64,000 nucleotides of DNA, from positions 2,728,001 through 2,792,000 of the forward strand of contig OY744466.1 of NCBI GenBank assembly GCA_963556145.1, written 5' to 3'. Position 1 is the first letter of the stretch. Every line of letters begins with the position of its first letter. Below are positions 11,616-22,057 of this stretch, piece after piece. The DNA is from Hygrocybe punicea. Taxonomy: Eukaryota > Basidiomycota > Agaricomycetes > Agaricales > Hygrophoraceae. A program made the position numbers and the translations under genes. Under the pieces are notes generated by a model that was not told where the DNA came from, made no database searches, and worked only from the letters and a program-made list of their open reading frames with translations.

Positions 11616-11638
11616 ATCGCCTCAATGCCCGAGGCGAT
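11616..11638 (+). other. Conserved stem-loop in the HEL-A leader
   Basis: Perfect 8-bp arms ATCGCCTC and GAGGCGAT surround a 7-base loop. The same stem-loop is at 37264-37286 in HEL-B, and a decayed relative is near 2055-2080. Function unknown. Confidence 0.6.
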
Positions 11639-11844
11639 TTTGCTAACCCCCACGATCGTGCAGGTGAACAAATAGGTATGTATTCTCTTTGAATTTTTAT
11701 GGTCTACTAATGTTGTGTTCACCGTCAACACCTCGTTTGTGTGACAACAAGGCGCAGGTTCTTGTGATCCAGCTGATTCCCCAACCACCAACCACTCTTT
11801 TTCAACCACCAGCACGGCCCATCCCGCCCCATTTTTGAACACCC

Positions 11845-12628
11845 GTGGCTAGTCTACACCCCCCGGACCTCGTTCGCATTGAAAACGAGCGACCGGGGGG
11901 TCTCAAAACCTTGCATTCCTGCTGTCTGGCAGTGTCTGCGCAACCAGCACCACCCCCATTTTCATCCGCCAGAACACCCTGTCCCACCCCGTTTTCGACC
12001 ACCCCCAGCCAGTATATACCCCCTGCACTCCGTTGCCATTGAAAACGAGTGAGCGGGGGGGCTCAAGATCTCGCGTTCCGGCTGTCTGCCCCACCACCAC
12101 CACCACCCTCCCTTTTTCTACCACCAGAACAGCCCTTCCCGTCCCGTTTTCGACCATCCCCAGCCAGTCTACACCCCCCGCAGCTTGTTCGCATTGAAAA
12201 CGAGGGACCGGGGGGTCTCAAGACCGCGCGATCCGGCTGTGTGCCCAACCCCCTTTTTTCATCCACCAAGACACCCCATCCTGTCCGGTTTTCGATCACC
12301 CCTGGCTCGTGTGCACCCCCCGGGCCTCATTCGCATTGAAAACGGGGGGTCGGGGGGTCTCAGTCCCTCGCATTCTGCCTGTCTGCCCAACCAGCAACAC
12401 CCCCTTTTTCATCCCCCAGGACAGCCCGTCCTGTGGCTTTTTCGACTACCCCCGGCTAGGCTACACCCCCCGCACCTCGTTCGTTTCGAAAACGAGGGGT
12501 CAGGGGGGTCTCCGGCCCTCGCATTGCGCCTGTCTGCCCAACCAGCAACCCCCCCCAATTTTTTCATCCCCTGGGACGCCCCACCCCATCCGGTTTCCGA
12601 TCCCCCCTTGCCAGTGTACACCCCCCGC
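11845..12628 (+). repeat. 150-bp tandem array in HEL-A, first part
   Basis: About five diverged units. Each has CCCCCCGC, a CTCGTT...AACGAG inverted pair around GCATTGAAA or similar, CGGGGGGTCTC, a CTGTCTGCCCAACCA segment and a CCACCAGGACA/CCC segment. The paired C-run and G-run outside the CTCGTT/AACGAG arms allow one strong hairpin per unit. The array is cut by the solo LTR at 12629 and resumes at 13242. Overlapping open frames shift with each unit and are not genes. Confidence 0.85.
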
Positions 12629-13241
12629 TGTGACGGCGAGTGTGGTTGTAGACCCGAATGGGAATCTACGGAAAGGGTGATCAGCTAAGAAGTGATCAGA
12701 GGAGTTTATTGTCTATAGTCTAGTCAATCCAACCCGAATCCAGGGTTCTGGATCAGAGGGGAAGTGAAGGGAGTGGAGTACGAAGACTAATGAGATGATA
12801 CGAAGCGAGGACTAAGAAGTAGAACTGAAGGGATGCAATACGATAGGATGTAATATGATATGGTGGGATATGATAATATATATGTTGTAGTATAAGGGTA
12901 CATCTTTTATACTACTGGGAGAGATCCTGTGCTGTAGTAACTATGTACTACAAGCGAAGGCTGTAACTGATGGTAGAGAGGTGGAGCGGAGTATAGGGGG
13001 AATGGTGCTATGTACTAAGTAACGGGAAACGAAGATATATCATATGTAACTATATACGTACTGATTCCGGGTCGTTAGAGACATCGCATCTTGAGTATGA
13101 ACGATTCCGGAGGCGGAATCTGGAGCGGAATCGACGGAAAAGACCGGAAACGGGCGGAATCGATGATACGTGAATGGGAATGGACGAGGACGAAGTGGGA
13201 TATGAAGAGGATTCGGGTCCAGAGGGCCCGGAGCCTCTACA
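12629..13241. mobile_element. Solo LTR inside the HEL-A array
   Basis: 613 bp starting TGTGACGG and ending CCTCTACA, flanked by the 4-bp duplication CCGC (12625-12628 and 13242-13245). HEL-B has the uninterrupted site (CCCCCCGCACCTC at about 38826), so this is an insertion reduced by LTR-LTR recombination. The interior has a TATATATG-type AT-rich part near 12880 and no gene. Its full-length parent is not in the window. Confidence 0.75.
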
Positions 13242-13456
13242 CCGCACCTCTTTCGAGTTGAATATGAGGGGTCAGGGGGTCTCAGGCCCTCACATTCTGG
13301 CGTCTGCCCAACCACCCCCCCCGTTTTCATCCACCAGGACACCCCAGCCCACACCCCTGGGTCATCTACATCCCCGTACCATGTTTCTGTTGAAAATGCG
13401 AAGTTGGGGGTGTCAGGCTCTTCATTTCTTGACTAGTATATTTCCTTATTATATTT
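13242..13456 (+). repeat. HEL-A array, last units, up to the HEL-D insertion
   Basis: This continues the array interrupted at 12628 and ends with GAAGTTGGGGGTGTCAGG and AT-rich DNA, as at 38990-39040 in HEL-B. The sequence is cut at 13456/13457 by HEL-D and resumes at 23493. Confidence 0.75.
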
Positions 13457-14084
13457 TACGAGTTCTTCCATTTATGGAAAACTTGTTCTTATAAACCCGG
13501 TTTTCAGCCATTGAGGTGATTCATTCATTCATCTCAGGGACTGAGGGAAAATTGCGTCCCAATATGGCAACTGAGTTCAAAATCCCGTTTGACTGGTTTC
13601 ATTCCAGAATTCAGAGCCTCTATTGACTTGCACACTGCATAGACTGTCACCAGATTTGATGAGGAGGATGTCATGGGGACTGTCCTGCTGGAAAAAAAAT
13701 ATGGAGGGGATCTGGTATGATTTGGGCTCTCTGTGAGCTATTCTTTGCCAAGGAAATGAGTATAGATGCAATAACTAATGTTATACTGCCAATAAAAATG
13801 TGGTAATTTCTAACTGTATTTTAGTGTATGTCTGGGTCACTTTGTCCACTGAAGGCAGTTGTAAAATGTGATATCTGAGTCTCTAGAATGCAAACAAGTA
13901 AGAGTGGTCCAGAGTTGTGGCTAAAATTAGAGCGGAGTCTTAAATATACAGTGAGAGCTTTCGAGCTCAGATGAGTGCACAAACCTTCTGTTGCTCAACA
14001 GCAACATCGTCGAGGGGGTGGTGTAACAGAGGTATGGACGTAGTTTTATTGTCCTTGGTCTAGTACTGATGTCTGTAGCCCCCG

Positions 14085-15135
14085 CAACCCGTTTCCATTG
14101 AAAACCAGGGGTCGGGAGGTCTGAGGACCTCACATTCCCGCCTTGTGCCCAACCAGTGCCCCCCAACGTTTTCAACCACCAGGACGCCCCACCCAGCCCT
14201 ATGTTCGACCATCCCTGGCCAGTCTAGACCCCCCGCACCTCGTTCTCGTTGAAAACGAGGAGTCGGGGGGTCCCAGGCCCTCGCGATCCAGCTATCTGCC
14301 CAACAACCAACATCCCCCTTTTTCAACGACCAGGACAGCCCATCCCGCCGCGTTTTCGACCACCCCCGGCCAGGCTACACCCCCCGCACCTTGTTCCCGT
14401 TGAAAACGTGCGAGTGGGGGGTCTCAAAACCTCGCGATCCGGCTGTCTGCCCCACCACCACCACCCGCCCTTTTTCTACCACCAGAACAGCCCTTCCCGT
14501 CCCGTTTTCGACCATCCCCAGCCAGTCTACACCCCCCGCAGCTTGTTCGCATTGAAAACGAGGGACCAGGGGGTCTCAAGACCGCGCGATCCGGCTGTGT
14601 GCCTAACCCCCTTTTTTCATCCACCAAGACACCCCATCCTGTCCGGTTTTCGATCACCCCTGGCTTGTGTGCACCCCCTGCACCTCGTTTGAGTTGAATA
14701 CGAGGGGTCAGGGGGTCTCAGGCCCTCGCATTCCGGCTGTCTGCCCAACCAGCAACCCCCCCTTTTCATCCCCCGGGACGCCCCACCCTGTACGGTTTTC
14801 GATCACCCCCGACCAGTGCACACCCCCCGCACCTCGTTTGCGTCGACCACGAGGGGTCGGGGGGTCTCAGGACCTTGCGATCCGGCATTCTGCCCAACCA
14901 CCACCACCCTCCCTTTTTCTACCTCCAGGACACCTGTTTTCGACCACCCCCGGCCAGTCTACACCCCCCGGACCTCGTTCGCGTTGAAAATGAGGGGTCG
15001 GGGGGGTCTCAGGCCCTCGGATTCCGGCTGTCTGCCCGACCACCCCCCCTCGTTTTCACTCACCATGTCACCCCGTCCCACACCCCTCATCTAGATCCCC
15101 GTACCCTGTTTCTCTTGAAAACGCGAAGTTGGGGG
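14085..15135 (+). repeat. 150-bp stem-loop tandem array in HEL-D
   Basis: About seven units of the same repeat as in HEL-A and HEL-B, each with the C-run, CTCGTT...AACGAG arms and G-run. Units at 14370-14680 are nearly the same as those at 12140-12330 in HEL-A, suggesting exchange between arrays or a close common source. Confidence 0.85.
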
Positions 15136-15164
15136 TGTCCGGCCTTCCATTTTTGACTCATATA

Positions 15165-15571
15165 TTTACTTATATTTAACTATTAAATAGAAATTAAATA
15201 TTATATAATCAATTTCCAAATTTATCTTTGAAATCTATATGCTACACTTGTGACACATCATCTGCTAGTGTATAACATGCTATTCTACTGTGTTGTGTTC
15301 CTACTGCTCCTGCTGTTCCCCATTCCCTCTGGTCTCAACAGTTCTCATGTCTGTTTTACAGTTCCTTTCTTGTTGTCAGTGACACATTCTGACCATTCAT
15401 TTAACTTGTGTTGCATGACAGGCCAATGTGAATGCCAATGCATCATTGCATATGTGATTTCTTCACAAAGATGGGTTGGTTTATCTGACCATTGATTGAA
15501 GCACCAGAAATCTCTGGTGGCCTTGTTTACATGGTACACGGCTCGGTCCACTATGTAATGTTTCAATTATC
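15165..15571 (+). repeat. HEL-D internal deletion junction region
   Basis: This matches the segment before the coding region of HEL-A (23495-23865) and HEL-B (39040-39400) up to about 15545. From GTCCAC onward it instead matches the USP-like domain sequence at about 47568. The element is thus fused across a GT microhomology, deleting Rep and helicase. There is no intact coding frame. Confidence 0.7.
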
Positions 15572-15576
15572 CGTAC

Positions 15577-16132
15577 TGTTAGAGGCGTGCAACTCCGGAA
15601 GGATCGGAGTTCTTCGGAGGAGCGGAGACGTCAACTCTTGAAGTAGGTTCACTACTTCCTTAAGTCGTATTGAGAAGACGTGGACGGAGTGGAGTTAGTC
15701 CGGAGTTCCGGACTAAGTACTAAGATAACTAATGAGCTTAAGGGAAAGCCTTAAGTTTGAGAGTGGGTAAGAAATAAGGAACTCAAGTTGATTTTCTGAA
15801 CGGAGTTACAGGACATTGTAGTTCTAGTTTATATACTTGGTAGACTAATTGTCATGTCCTTGGAGACGTGAAGACAATATGAACTCCGGAAAGAGGACCG
15901 GAGTTCGGAAGAAAATAAAAGGGATAAAAGGTTGCTATGTACGGTGACAAGTAAACAAAGGGGAGGAAGAGAAAAGGAGGTCGGAGTAAACGGAGATGGG
16001 GAAGAATAGTAATTAACAAGAGAAGAACAATAACGTACGCGAGAAGATAAGATAAGATAAGATAAGATAAGTCGGCGGAAAAATCCGGAGCGGAGTTCGT
16101 CGGAATCCGGCGGAGCTGCATGGGATATGACA
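15577..16132 (-). repeat. Gypsy 3' LTR
   Basis: 556 bp, ending ATATGACA on the plus strand. It contains five tandem GATAA/AGATAAGATA units near 16046-16070. Confidence 0.92.
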
Positions 16133-16217
16133 GTATCTCCCCCTTAGCGTCGAACCCTTGAGACGCCTGTGGAACAAAGGGAGAACCGCAGCGGAGTTCA
16201 AAGCGGAGGGCCTACGG

Positions 16218-16224
16218 TATAAAA
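16218..16224 (+). promoter_or_regulatory. TATA box of the antisense Gypsy gene
   Basis: TATAAAA lies 30 bp upstream of the ATG at 16255 and outside the LTR, consistent with a dedicated plus-strand promoter. Confidence 0.5.
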
Positions 16225-16254
16225 CAAACTCCTGGCCAGGAGACAACCCAAAAA

Positions 16255-17109
16255 ATGTCGTCCTCGCAATTATCGTCCTCGCAAGAGATAGCCGCGCGCA
16301 TCAAGGAGATGGAGCGCGAATTCGCCGAAATGAGGGCGAAAGAGGAGGCAGAAGAATGGAGAAAAGCGGAGGACGAGAGGAAGAAGGCGGAAGAGGAGAG
16401 GAGACAGAAGATCCAGGCGGAGGCGATGAAAAGGGTGGAGGAGGAAATGAAGAAGAAAACGGCGGCGGAGGAGGAGAAAAAGAAAGTGGAGGCGGCGGAG
16501 GAGGGGCCCTCAAGTGCGGAGAAGGGGAAGAGAAAAAGAGACGGGTAAGTAAAGGCACATAAATGAAAGACCGGAGTTGACTACAGAAGCAGGGCCGTAC
16601 AATGCAAGGCGTGCGCGGAACGCCGGGAAAACTGCGTGTGGCCCGCGTCCGGAAAGGCGCGGAGTTGCGATGCATGCAAGAAGAGAAAAGCGCGATGCGA
16701 GGTAGATGGTGAAGAGGGTGGAGTGAAGAAGAAAAAGAAAAAGGAGGAAAAGGAGGAATCCGGATCGGAGTACCGCGGAGTGGAGCCCGCGGTAAAGAAA
16801 CCGCTGACGAGGACGGAGCAGCTTCTTCACAAGCTGCTCCGGGCGACAGAAGAAAACACGGCGATGTTGGGACGGGTCACGGAGGCATGCGAGGGGGTAT
16901 GGGACACCGTGGAGGATCTCCGCGAACATGCGGCTCAATGGGCTGACCATCTGAGGAACTTAGAGTTCCTCAGAGATAATTCATACGAGCTCCGGAAGTA
17001 CACTCCGGAGTCCGAGGACATCGCGCCGGAGGAGACGGAAACGGAGTGGGAAGAGGGGGATTTTTTGGGGAAAGGGGGAAACCTTGAAAATAGTCCGCGA
17101 AAATCGTAA
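16255..17109 (+). CDS. Antisense accessory gene of the Gypsy element: coiled coil plus Zn2Cys6-spaced cysteines
   Basis: Two exons, 16255-16544 and 16587-17109, joined across a 42-bp GTAAGT...CTACAG intron, give 270 residues. Residues ~10-80 are a Glu/Lys/Arg-rich coiled coil. After the splice come six cysteines at 103, 106, 113, 124, 127 and 134, spaced CX2CX6CX10CX2CX6C, which fits the fungal Zn(II)2Cys6 consensus. Basic runs and a second helical segment (~175-225) follow, with an acidic tail. The gene is convergent with pol (10 bp between stops). A TATA box precedes it. The spacing suggests DNA or RNA binding; regulation of the element or of a host target is inference. Single-exon reading would stop at 16548 and lose all cysteines. 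A 42-bp intron is short, which lowers confidence slightly. Confidence 0.7.
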
Positions 17110-17119
17110 ATAGACAGAA

Positions 17120-20100
17120 TTAATAGGACGGGGCCGGTTTCGAAGGATAAGCGGAGTGAAAGTCCGAAACAAGCTCAGTAGCATGTCCAAGTTCGGAGGC
17201 CAAGATCCAAGAAGTTTCTTCGTCAGTGCCTTCGTAGCCCTCCCAACGTACAAGGTACAGTAGCTTGCAAGCACGACGGCGGTTGTCGATCTTGGAATCG
17301 AGTATTTCGGAGATCTCAAACTCCGGTTCTCCGTCGACAACGATCGGAGGAGGCAGAGGTTGGACACGGTTAGGAATGGTATTCGGAGTCGCCGGTTCGA
17401 GCTGAGAGACATGATAGACCGGGTGAACAGAGCGGAGAGCCTCCGGAAGACGGAGGGTATATGAGTGAGTACCGGCCTTAGCAATAACTTCAAAAGGCCC
17501 CAAGTTCTTCTCAGAAAGTTTCTTGGAGGGTCTAGTAGTCCGGAAATGCTCAGCTTTGACGTAGACGGAATCCGAAACCTTGAAGTTCGGAGGCGGAGCG
17601 CGCTTCAAGTCCGCGTAGTGTTGATAACGTTGTTGTGCCTCAGAGATGGTTTGTCGAAGTTGTTGATGTAACTCATCGAGGTCCACAGCGAATTTTCGTG
17701 CGTGGGTGGAGGAGAGGTCGCGCTCCGGGTGAACGGAAAGGTTAGGGTGGTAACCTTTATTGGCAAAGAAAGGAGAAACTCCGGTAGTGGTGTTTGGAGC
17801 GTTGTTGTAAGCAAATTCCGCAAGAGGAAGGAGGGACGACCAATTATCTTGCTGATAATTGCAATAAACACGGAGATATTGCTCAAGGGTTTGATTGACG
17901 CGTTCCGTTTGGCCATCGCCTTCAGGATGATAACCGGAGGTAAAGTGGAGTTTCATGTCGAGGGCCTTTCCGAGAGACCGGAAAAAATGGGAAACAAATT
18001 CCGTGCCTCTATCGGAGGTGACGTGACTAGGAACTCCGTGCTTAGAAAAAACGTGAATAAGGAAAAGATGTGCGAGTTGGGGGGAAGTAATCGTATCGTA
18101 AGTTGGAATAAAGATCCCTTGCTTGGAAAGACGGTCAACCACAACTAGGATGGCCGTAAATCCTTCGGAGTCCGGAAGTTGTTCGATGAAATCCATGGAA
18201 ATTGAATTCCATGGTTTCTCCGGAATAGGGAGCTGCTTAAGCAATCCGTAAGGACGATGCCGAGGGGTTTTGGATCTCGCGCAGGTTGTGCAAGACTTGC
18301 AGTAATCACGGACAAAAGTCCGGAGTCCGGGCCAGGTGTATTCCCGCCGGATGATTTCGAGAGTCTTATTTTGCCCGAAGTGTCCTGCAGTAGGATGATC
18401 ATGTTTGGAACGCAAAATCCGGAGTCGTAGGTCATTGACATCGGGGACATAGATACGATTATCGAGGCGTAGAAAACCTAAATCGTCGATAGACCATCGA
18501 GGATCTGGGCCGGAGGTGGTACGGGAAACATGTCCGGAGGCAATAGGATCAACCTGTAGTCCGGAGATGATATCGGAGTGAAGGGAATCGACGTCTATGG
18601 TGAATCCGGCGCCAAGGACTACATCTTCGAGGGAAGTCGCTCGGAGGGACGAAGCCAATTGTTCCGGCCCAAAAACAGGGCGGAAATTGTGAGGATTGGC
18701 TTTGGCGTAGTCGCTATCTCCCCCTTTAGCGTAGACGTCCCAGCGTCGAGTAAGGGTATCGGGCTTAGTGCCAAGCTTGCCTGGGCGAAAGTGGATAACA
18801 AAGTTGAAGCGGGAAAGGAACTCCGACCAGCGGGCTTGACGGCGGGTAAGCAAGCGGACGGTGGAGAAGTACTCCAAATTTTTGTGATCGGTGATAACGT
18901 CGACCGGAGTAGCAGTACCTTCCAAATAATGCCGCCAGGCAGTGAAAGCGTCGAAGATGGCAAGGAGTTCCTTGTCATGGGTATCGTAGTTCAACTCCGA
19001 GTCCGAAAGGGTACGAGACCAGAAAGCAACCGGATGAATTTCACCGTCAGGATGGCGTACGGAGAGAATGGAAGCAACGGCGTAATCGGAAGCATCAGTC
19101 TCCACCAGAGTGTCAAACTCGGGTGACCAATGGGAAAGGATTGGGGCGGAAATGAAAGCGGATTTCAAGTCATTGAAGGCGGAACGACACTTATCATCGA
19201 AATTCCATTGTAACCCTTTACGAGTGAGCCGGGTAAGTGGAATAGTGATGGAGGAATAGTCCGGAATGAAACGCCGGTAAAAATTGGCGAATCCAAGGAA
19301 GGATTGAACATCTTTGATCTTCCGGGGTTCCGGCCAATCCTGGATAGTTTGGACCTTGGCAGGATCCATAGAAAGGCCTTGGGGGGAAAGAATGTAACCC
19401 AAGTATTCCACCGTGTCAACGCCAAAAGAGCACTTCTCGGCGTTGGCATAGAGGCCGTGTTTCTGGAGTCGTCGGAGGACCTCGCGGACATGGTCTACAT
19501 GATCAGCGGGGTCATCGGAATAAATAAGGATGTCGTCAAGGTAAACAATGACAGAGACGTCAAGGAGGTCGGAAAAAATATCGTTGACGAAGTGTTGGAA
19601 GGCCGCCGGGGCGTTAGTAAGACCTTCCGGAATTACCAACCATTCAAACGAGCCATAGCGAGTGCGGAAAGCTGTTTTCCACTCATCACCTTCGGCAATC
19701 CGGACTAAATGGTAGGCGTGTTTAAGGTCGATTTTAGTGTAAATGCGCGCAGTCCGGGGAGCGTCGAGAAGGTCCGCCGTAAGAGGGATAGGATAGCGGT
19801 CCTTCCTCGTGATACGATTGAGTCCTCGGAAATCTACGCAAAGTCGAAGACTTCCATTTTTCTTCCGAGAGAAAAGAATGGGAGCTCCGCAGGGAGAACG
19901 GGAGGAGCGGACGAAACCCGCCCGGAGATTCTTGTCAAGGAATTCCCGAAGGGTCTCGAGCTCTAAGGGTGAAATAGAGTAAATCGGGCCAAAAGGAGGT
20001 TTTGCACCATCCTCCAAATTAATTTTGAGGTCGTAAGGACGGTGTTCAGGGAGGTTCCAAGCCTTCGTTTTGCTAAAGACGTCAGCGAATTCATGATACT

Positions 20101-20737
20101 CTTCAGGGATATTGTGAAGGTCCACGGAGGGTTCGGAGGACTCCGGAGGGCCGTAGCTTGCAGAGCGACCGGTGGCATCAGGTAATCGGACTTCCATACG
20201 GAAGACCTGAGTGCCAGGTACTTTGTAACCACGCAAAAAGGCTTGAGCGCTGACAAAGGAGATGTCAGGCTTCGAAGCGGATGGTGAAGAAGGTTCAGGC
20301 GGAGTAGACGGAGAGGACGGAGGGGACGGAGGTCGTACTGGAGGGTCCGGAAGTGGTGCCTCGCTAGGCACCGGAGTCGACAACGGAGGCGCGGAATCAG
20401 AAGAACGGAATTTAACGCTATGCTCGACCCAGTCAATCAACGGATTGTATTTGGCGAGCCAGCTATATCCAAGAACTGCGGAAACAGACGGATCCAACGG
20501 AGTGACCAAAAATTCTAAGATTAGAATTTCACCAGTAGAAAAACGGACAGAGATAGATACACATTTGTCGATGATTCCACCGGAGGAACCATCAAACAAG
20601 CGGAGGCGTTTCGGAGCAGTAGGAAAAATAGGAAGATTGTGAAGGGAACAAAATTCCGGGTCAATGAAACAATGCGTCGATCCACAATCCACAAGGGTAA
20701 CGATAAGCGTAGTAGAATGATAAAGAGAAATCGTCAA
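17120..20737 (-). CDS. pol: Gypsy Pol polyprotein (protease, RT, RNase H, integrase, chromodomain)
   Basis: About 1205 residues from the position given. An aspartic protease (DCGS) is near residue 17, reverse transcriptase spans ~260-440 with VDFRGLN and the catalytic YLDD at ~399, and RNase H begins at ETDASDYA (~546). The integrase HHCC zinc domain (H779, H786, C813, C816) precedes the catalytic core with D849, D909 and E945. A C-terminal chromodomain (~1130-1185, with LVRWEGY) targets integration to marked chromatin and assigns it to chromoviruses. There is no internal stop. The displayed start is a TTG; the frame is open upstream to the gag stop and lies in the -1 register to gag, so it is most likely made as Gag-Pol by frameshifting at the AAAAATAG run at gag's end. 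Confidence 0.95.
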   Translation of the reverse strand: MTISLYHSTTLIVTLVDCGSTHCFIDPEFCSLHNLPIFPTAPKRLRLFDGSSGGIIDKCVSISVRFSTGEILILEFLVTPLDPSVSAVLGYSWLAKYNPLIDWVEHSVKFRSSDSAPPLSTPVPSEAPLPDPPVRPPSPPSSPSTPPEPSSPSASKPDISFVSAQAFLRGYKVPGTQVFRMEVRLPDATGRSASYGPPESSEPSVDLHNIPEEYHEFADVFSKTKAWNLPEHRPYDLKINLEDGAKPPFGPIYSISPLELETLREFLDKNLRAGFVRSSRSPCGAPILFSRKKNGSLRLCVDFRGLNRITRKDRYPIPLTADLLDAPRTARIYTKIDLKHAYHLVRIAEGDEWKTAFRTRYGSFEWLVIPEGLTNAPAAFQHFVNDIFSDLLDVSVIVYLDDILIYSDDPADHVDHVREVLRRLQKHGLYANAEKCSFGVDTVEYLGYILSPQGLSMDPAKVQTIQDWPEPRKIKDVQSFLGFANFYRRFIPDYSSITIPLTRLTRKGLQWNFDDKCRSAFNDLKSAFISAPILSHWSPEFDTLVETDASDYAVASILSVRHPDGEIHPVAFWSRTLSDSELNYDTHDKELLAIFDAFTAWRHYLEGTATPVDVITDHKNLEYFSTVRLLTRRQARWSEFLSRFNFVIHFRPGKLGTKPDTLTRRWDVYAKGGDSDYAKANPHNFRPVFGPEQLASSLRATSLEDVVLGAGFTIDVDSLHSDIISGLQVDPIASGHVSRTTSGPDPRWSIDDLGFLRLDNRIYVPDVNDLRLRILRSKHDHPTAGHFGQNKTLEIIRREYTWPGLRTFVRDYCKSCTTCARSKTPRHRPYGLLKQLPIPEKPWNSISMDFIEQLPDSEGFTAILVVVDRLSKQGIFIPTYDTITSPQLAHLFLIHVFSKHGVPSHVTSDRGTEFVSHFFRSLGKALDMKLHFTSGYHPEGDGQTERVNQTLEQYLRVYCNYQQDNWSSLLPLAEFAYNNAPNTTTGVSPFFANKGYHPNLSVHPERDLSSTHARKFAVDLDELHQQLRQTISEAQQRYQHYADLKRAPPPNFKVSDSVYVKAEHFRTTRPSKKLSEKNLGPFEVIAKAGTHSYTLRLPEALRSVHPVYHVSQLEPATPNTIPNRVQPLPPPIVVDGEPEFEISEILDSKIDNRRRACKLLYLVRWEGYEGTDEETSWILASELGHATELVSDFHSAYPSKPAPSY

Positions 20738-20838
20738 GGAATCGTTAGAAAGAGCGGACGCGTTGAGTTTTACTTCCGGTAGCGCACAGTCAGGTTCAAC
20801 GCAGCCTACATCCTGTGCCGGAGTATGCAGACTGCTCT

Positions 20839-22011
20839 CTATTTTTCCGGCTCCTCTAGAGAATCGGAACTAGAGACCGGAGGTGCGGAGGAAGTGGAGG
20901 CGGCGCGGGCGGCAACGCGAGTGGACGAATATTTGGCCTTGGTGCAATCCTTGGCCATGTGTCCGGCTCCTCCGCATATAATGCAGAGTTTATTGTCGAT
21001 GCGGCGTTGACGTTCCGCGGGCTTGAGTTTACCATCCTTGCCTAGCTTATCGGCGTAGACAGGAGGGGTTTTCGGAGTGGTGGAGGAGGTACTACCGGAG
21101 TTGGTAGTTTTGGCAGGGGACTTCTTCTCGGAAGCTTTTTCGGTCGAAGACTTGGCCTCGGAAATAGAGGCTTTAGCAGAAGAGGATCCTGAAGCGCGGG
21201 AAATCTCCGATTTCCGTTCCCAATACCGGGCGTCAAGGAGTTGAGCCTTATCCTTCAGCTCGTAGAGGTTCTTTGGTTTCTCGGATTGGGCAAGTTGATC
21301 TTTGAGGCGATCCGGAAGTCCTCGGTAAAAAGAATGCCGTAAGGCACCGATGTCCCAGCCAGTCTGCGTAGCGAGACGATTGAAGTTGACGATATACTTC
21401 GCAATTCGTTGGTTATCCTTCATTACAAGGTTTTCCAACTCGCTCTCGGCGCTACCTTTAGGGTCCAGAGGTCCGAAATTATTCTGCAACTCCGTGCAGA
21501 AATCTCCGTAATCGGACATGAAGTCCGGCGGATAGGTATCGATATCTGGGTTCTCCAAAAGGTAAGGCTCGAACCACGCAAGTGCGATCCCTTTGAGGTA
21601 GGAGAGGGCGAAGTTGACTTTGGCGCCGTCCGTTTGGAAAGCGGTTGGTCGATCATTGAAGTTCAGTTGACACTGAACCAGGAAAGGGCGGAGTTTTGTC
21701 GGATCGGAGGTGTCAAACGTGTCCGGTTCTCGGACTTTGGTGCGTTGCTTGTCGTCTCCTTTGTTTCGGAGAGTAGTGGCTAGAAGAGCGATGGCCTCAG
21801 CAAGGTTGGTATCATCGCGATTAGGATTGCCCGGTCCGAGAGGATTGTTCTCTTCGAAGACTGGGCGCGGAAACGGTTCGTGTCTCGGAGTGTGAGTTTC
21901 TTCTAACGGAGAGACCGGGGTTATCGTTGGGCGTTGGGATGAGGTGTTTGCTGGTCGTGTAAGTCGATAACGTGTGGGGGTTCTTCGTTGGGAGAAGCCT
22001 TGGAAAGACAT
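20839..22011 (-). CDS. gag: Gypsy Gag with zinc knuckle
   Basis: The ATG at 22011 gives about 390 residues. Residues ~80-250 have the retrotransposon gag capsid-like pattern (FLVQCQLNFNDRP, ALSYLKGIALAWFEPYL, YIVNFNRLA). A CCHC zinc knuckle (CIICGGAGHMAKDC) lies near residue 345. The role is particle assembly and RNA packaging. The TAG stop sits directly after a run of five A residues; the -1 frame is open across it and leads into Pol. Intact. Confidence 0.93.
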   Translation of the reverse strand: MSFQGFSQRRTPTRYRLTRPANTSSQRPTITPVSPLEETHTPRHEPFPRPVFEENNPLGPGNPNRDDTNLAEAIALLATTLRNKGDDKQRTKVREPDTFDTSDPTKLRPFLVQCQLNFNDRPTAFQTDGAKVNFALSYLKGIALAWFEPYLLENPDIDTYPPDFMSDYGDFCTELQNNFGPLDPKGSAESELENLVMKDNQRIAKYIVNFNRLATQTGWDIGALRHSFYRGLPDRLKDQLAQSEKPKNLYELKDKAQLLDARYWERKSEISRASGSSSAKASISEAKSSTEKASEKKSPAKTTNSGSTSSTTPKTPPVYADKLGKDGKLKPAERQRRIDNKLCIICGGAGHMAKDCTKAKYSSTRVAARAASTSSAPPVSSSDSLEEPEK

Positions 22012-22057
22012 GATCAAATGTAAAGGGAATACGACTCAAGAGTCGTTCAGAAAATAC

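Noticed and set aside
11845..15156. Numerous 60-170 codon open frames in the array regions
   Set aside because: They follow the 150-bp repeat, change register between units and are not conserved in order between HEL-A, HEL-B and HEL-D.
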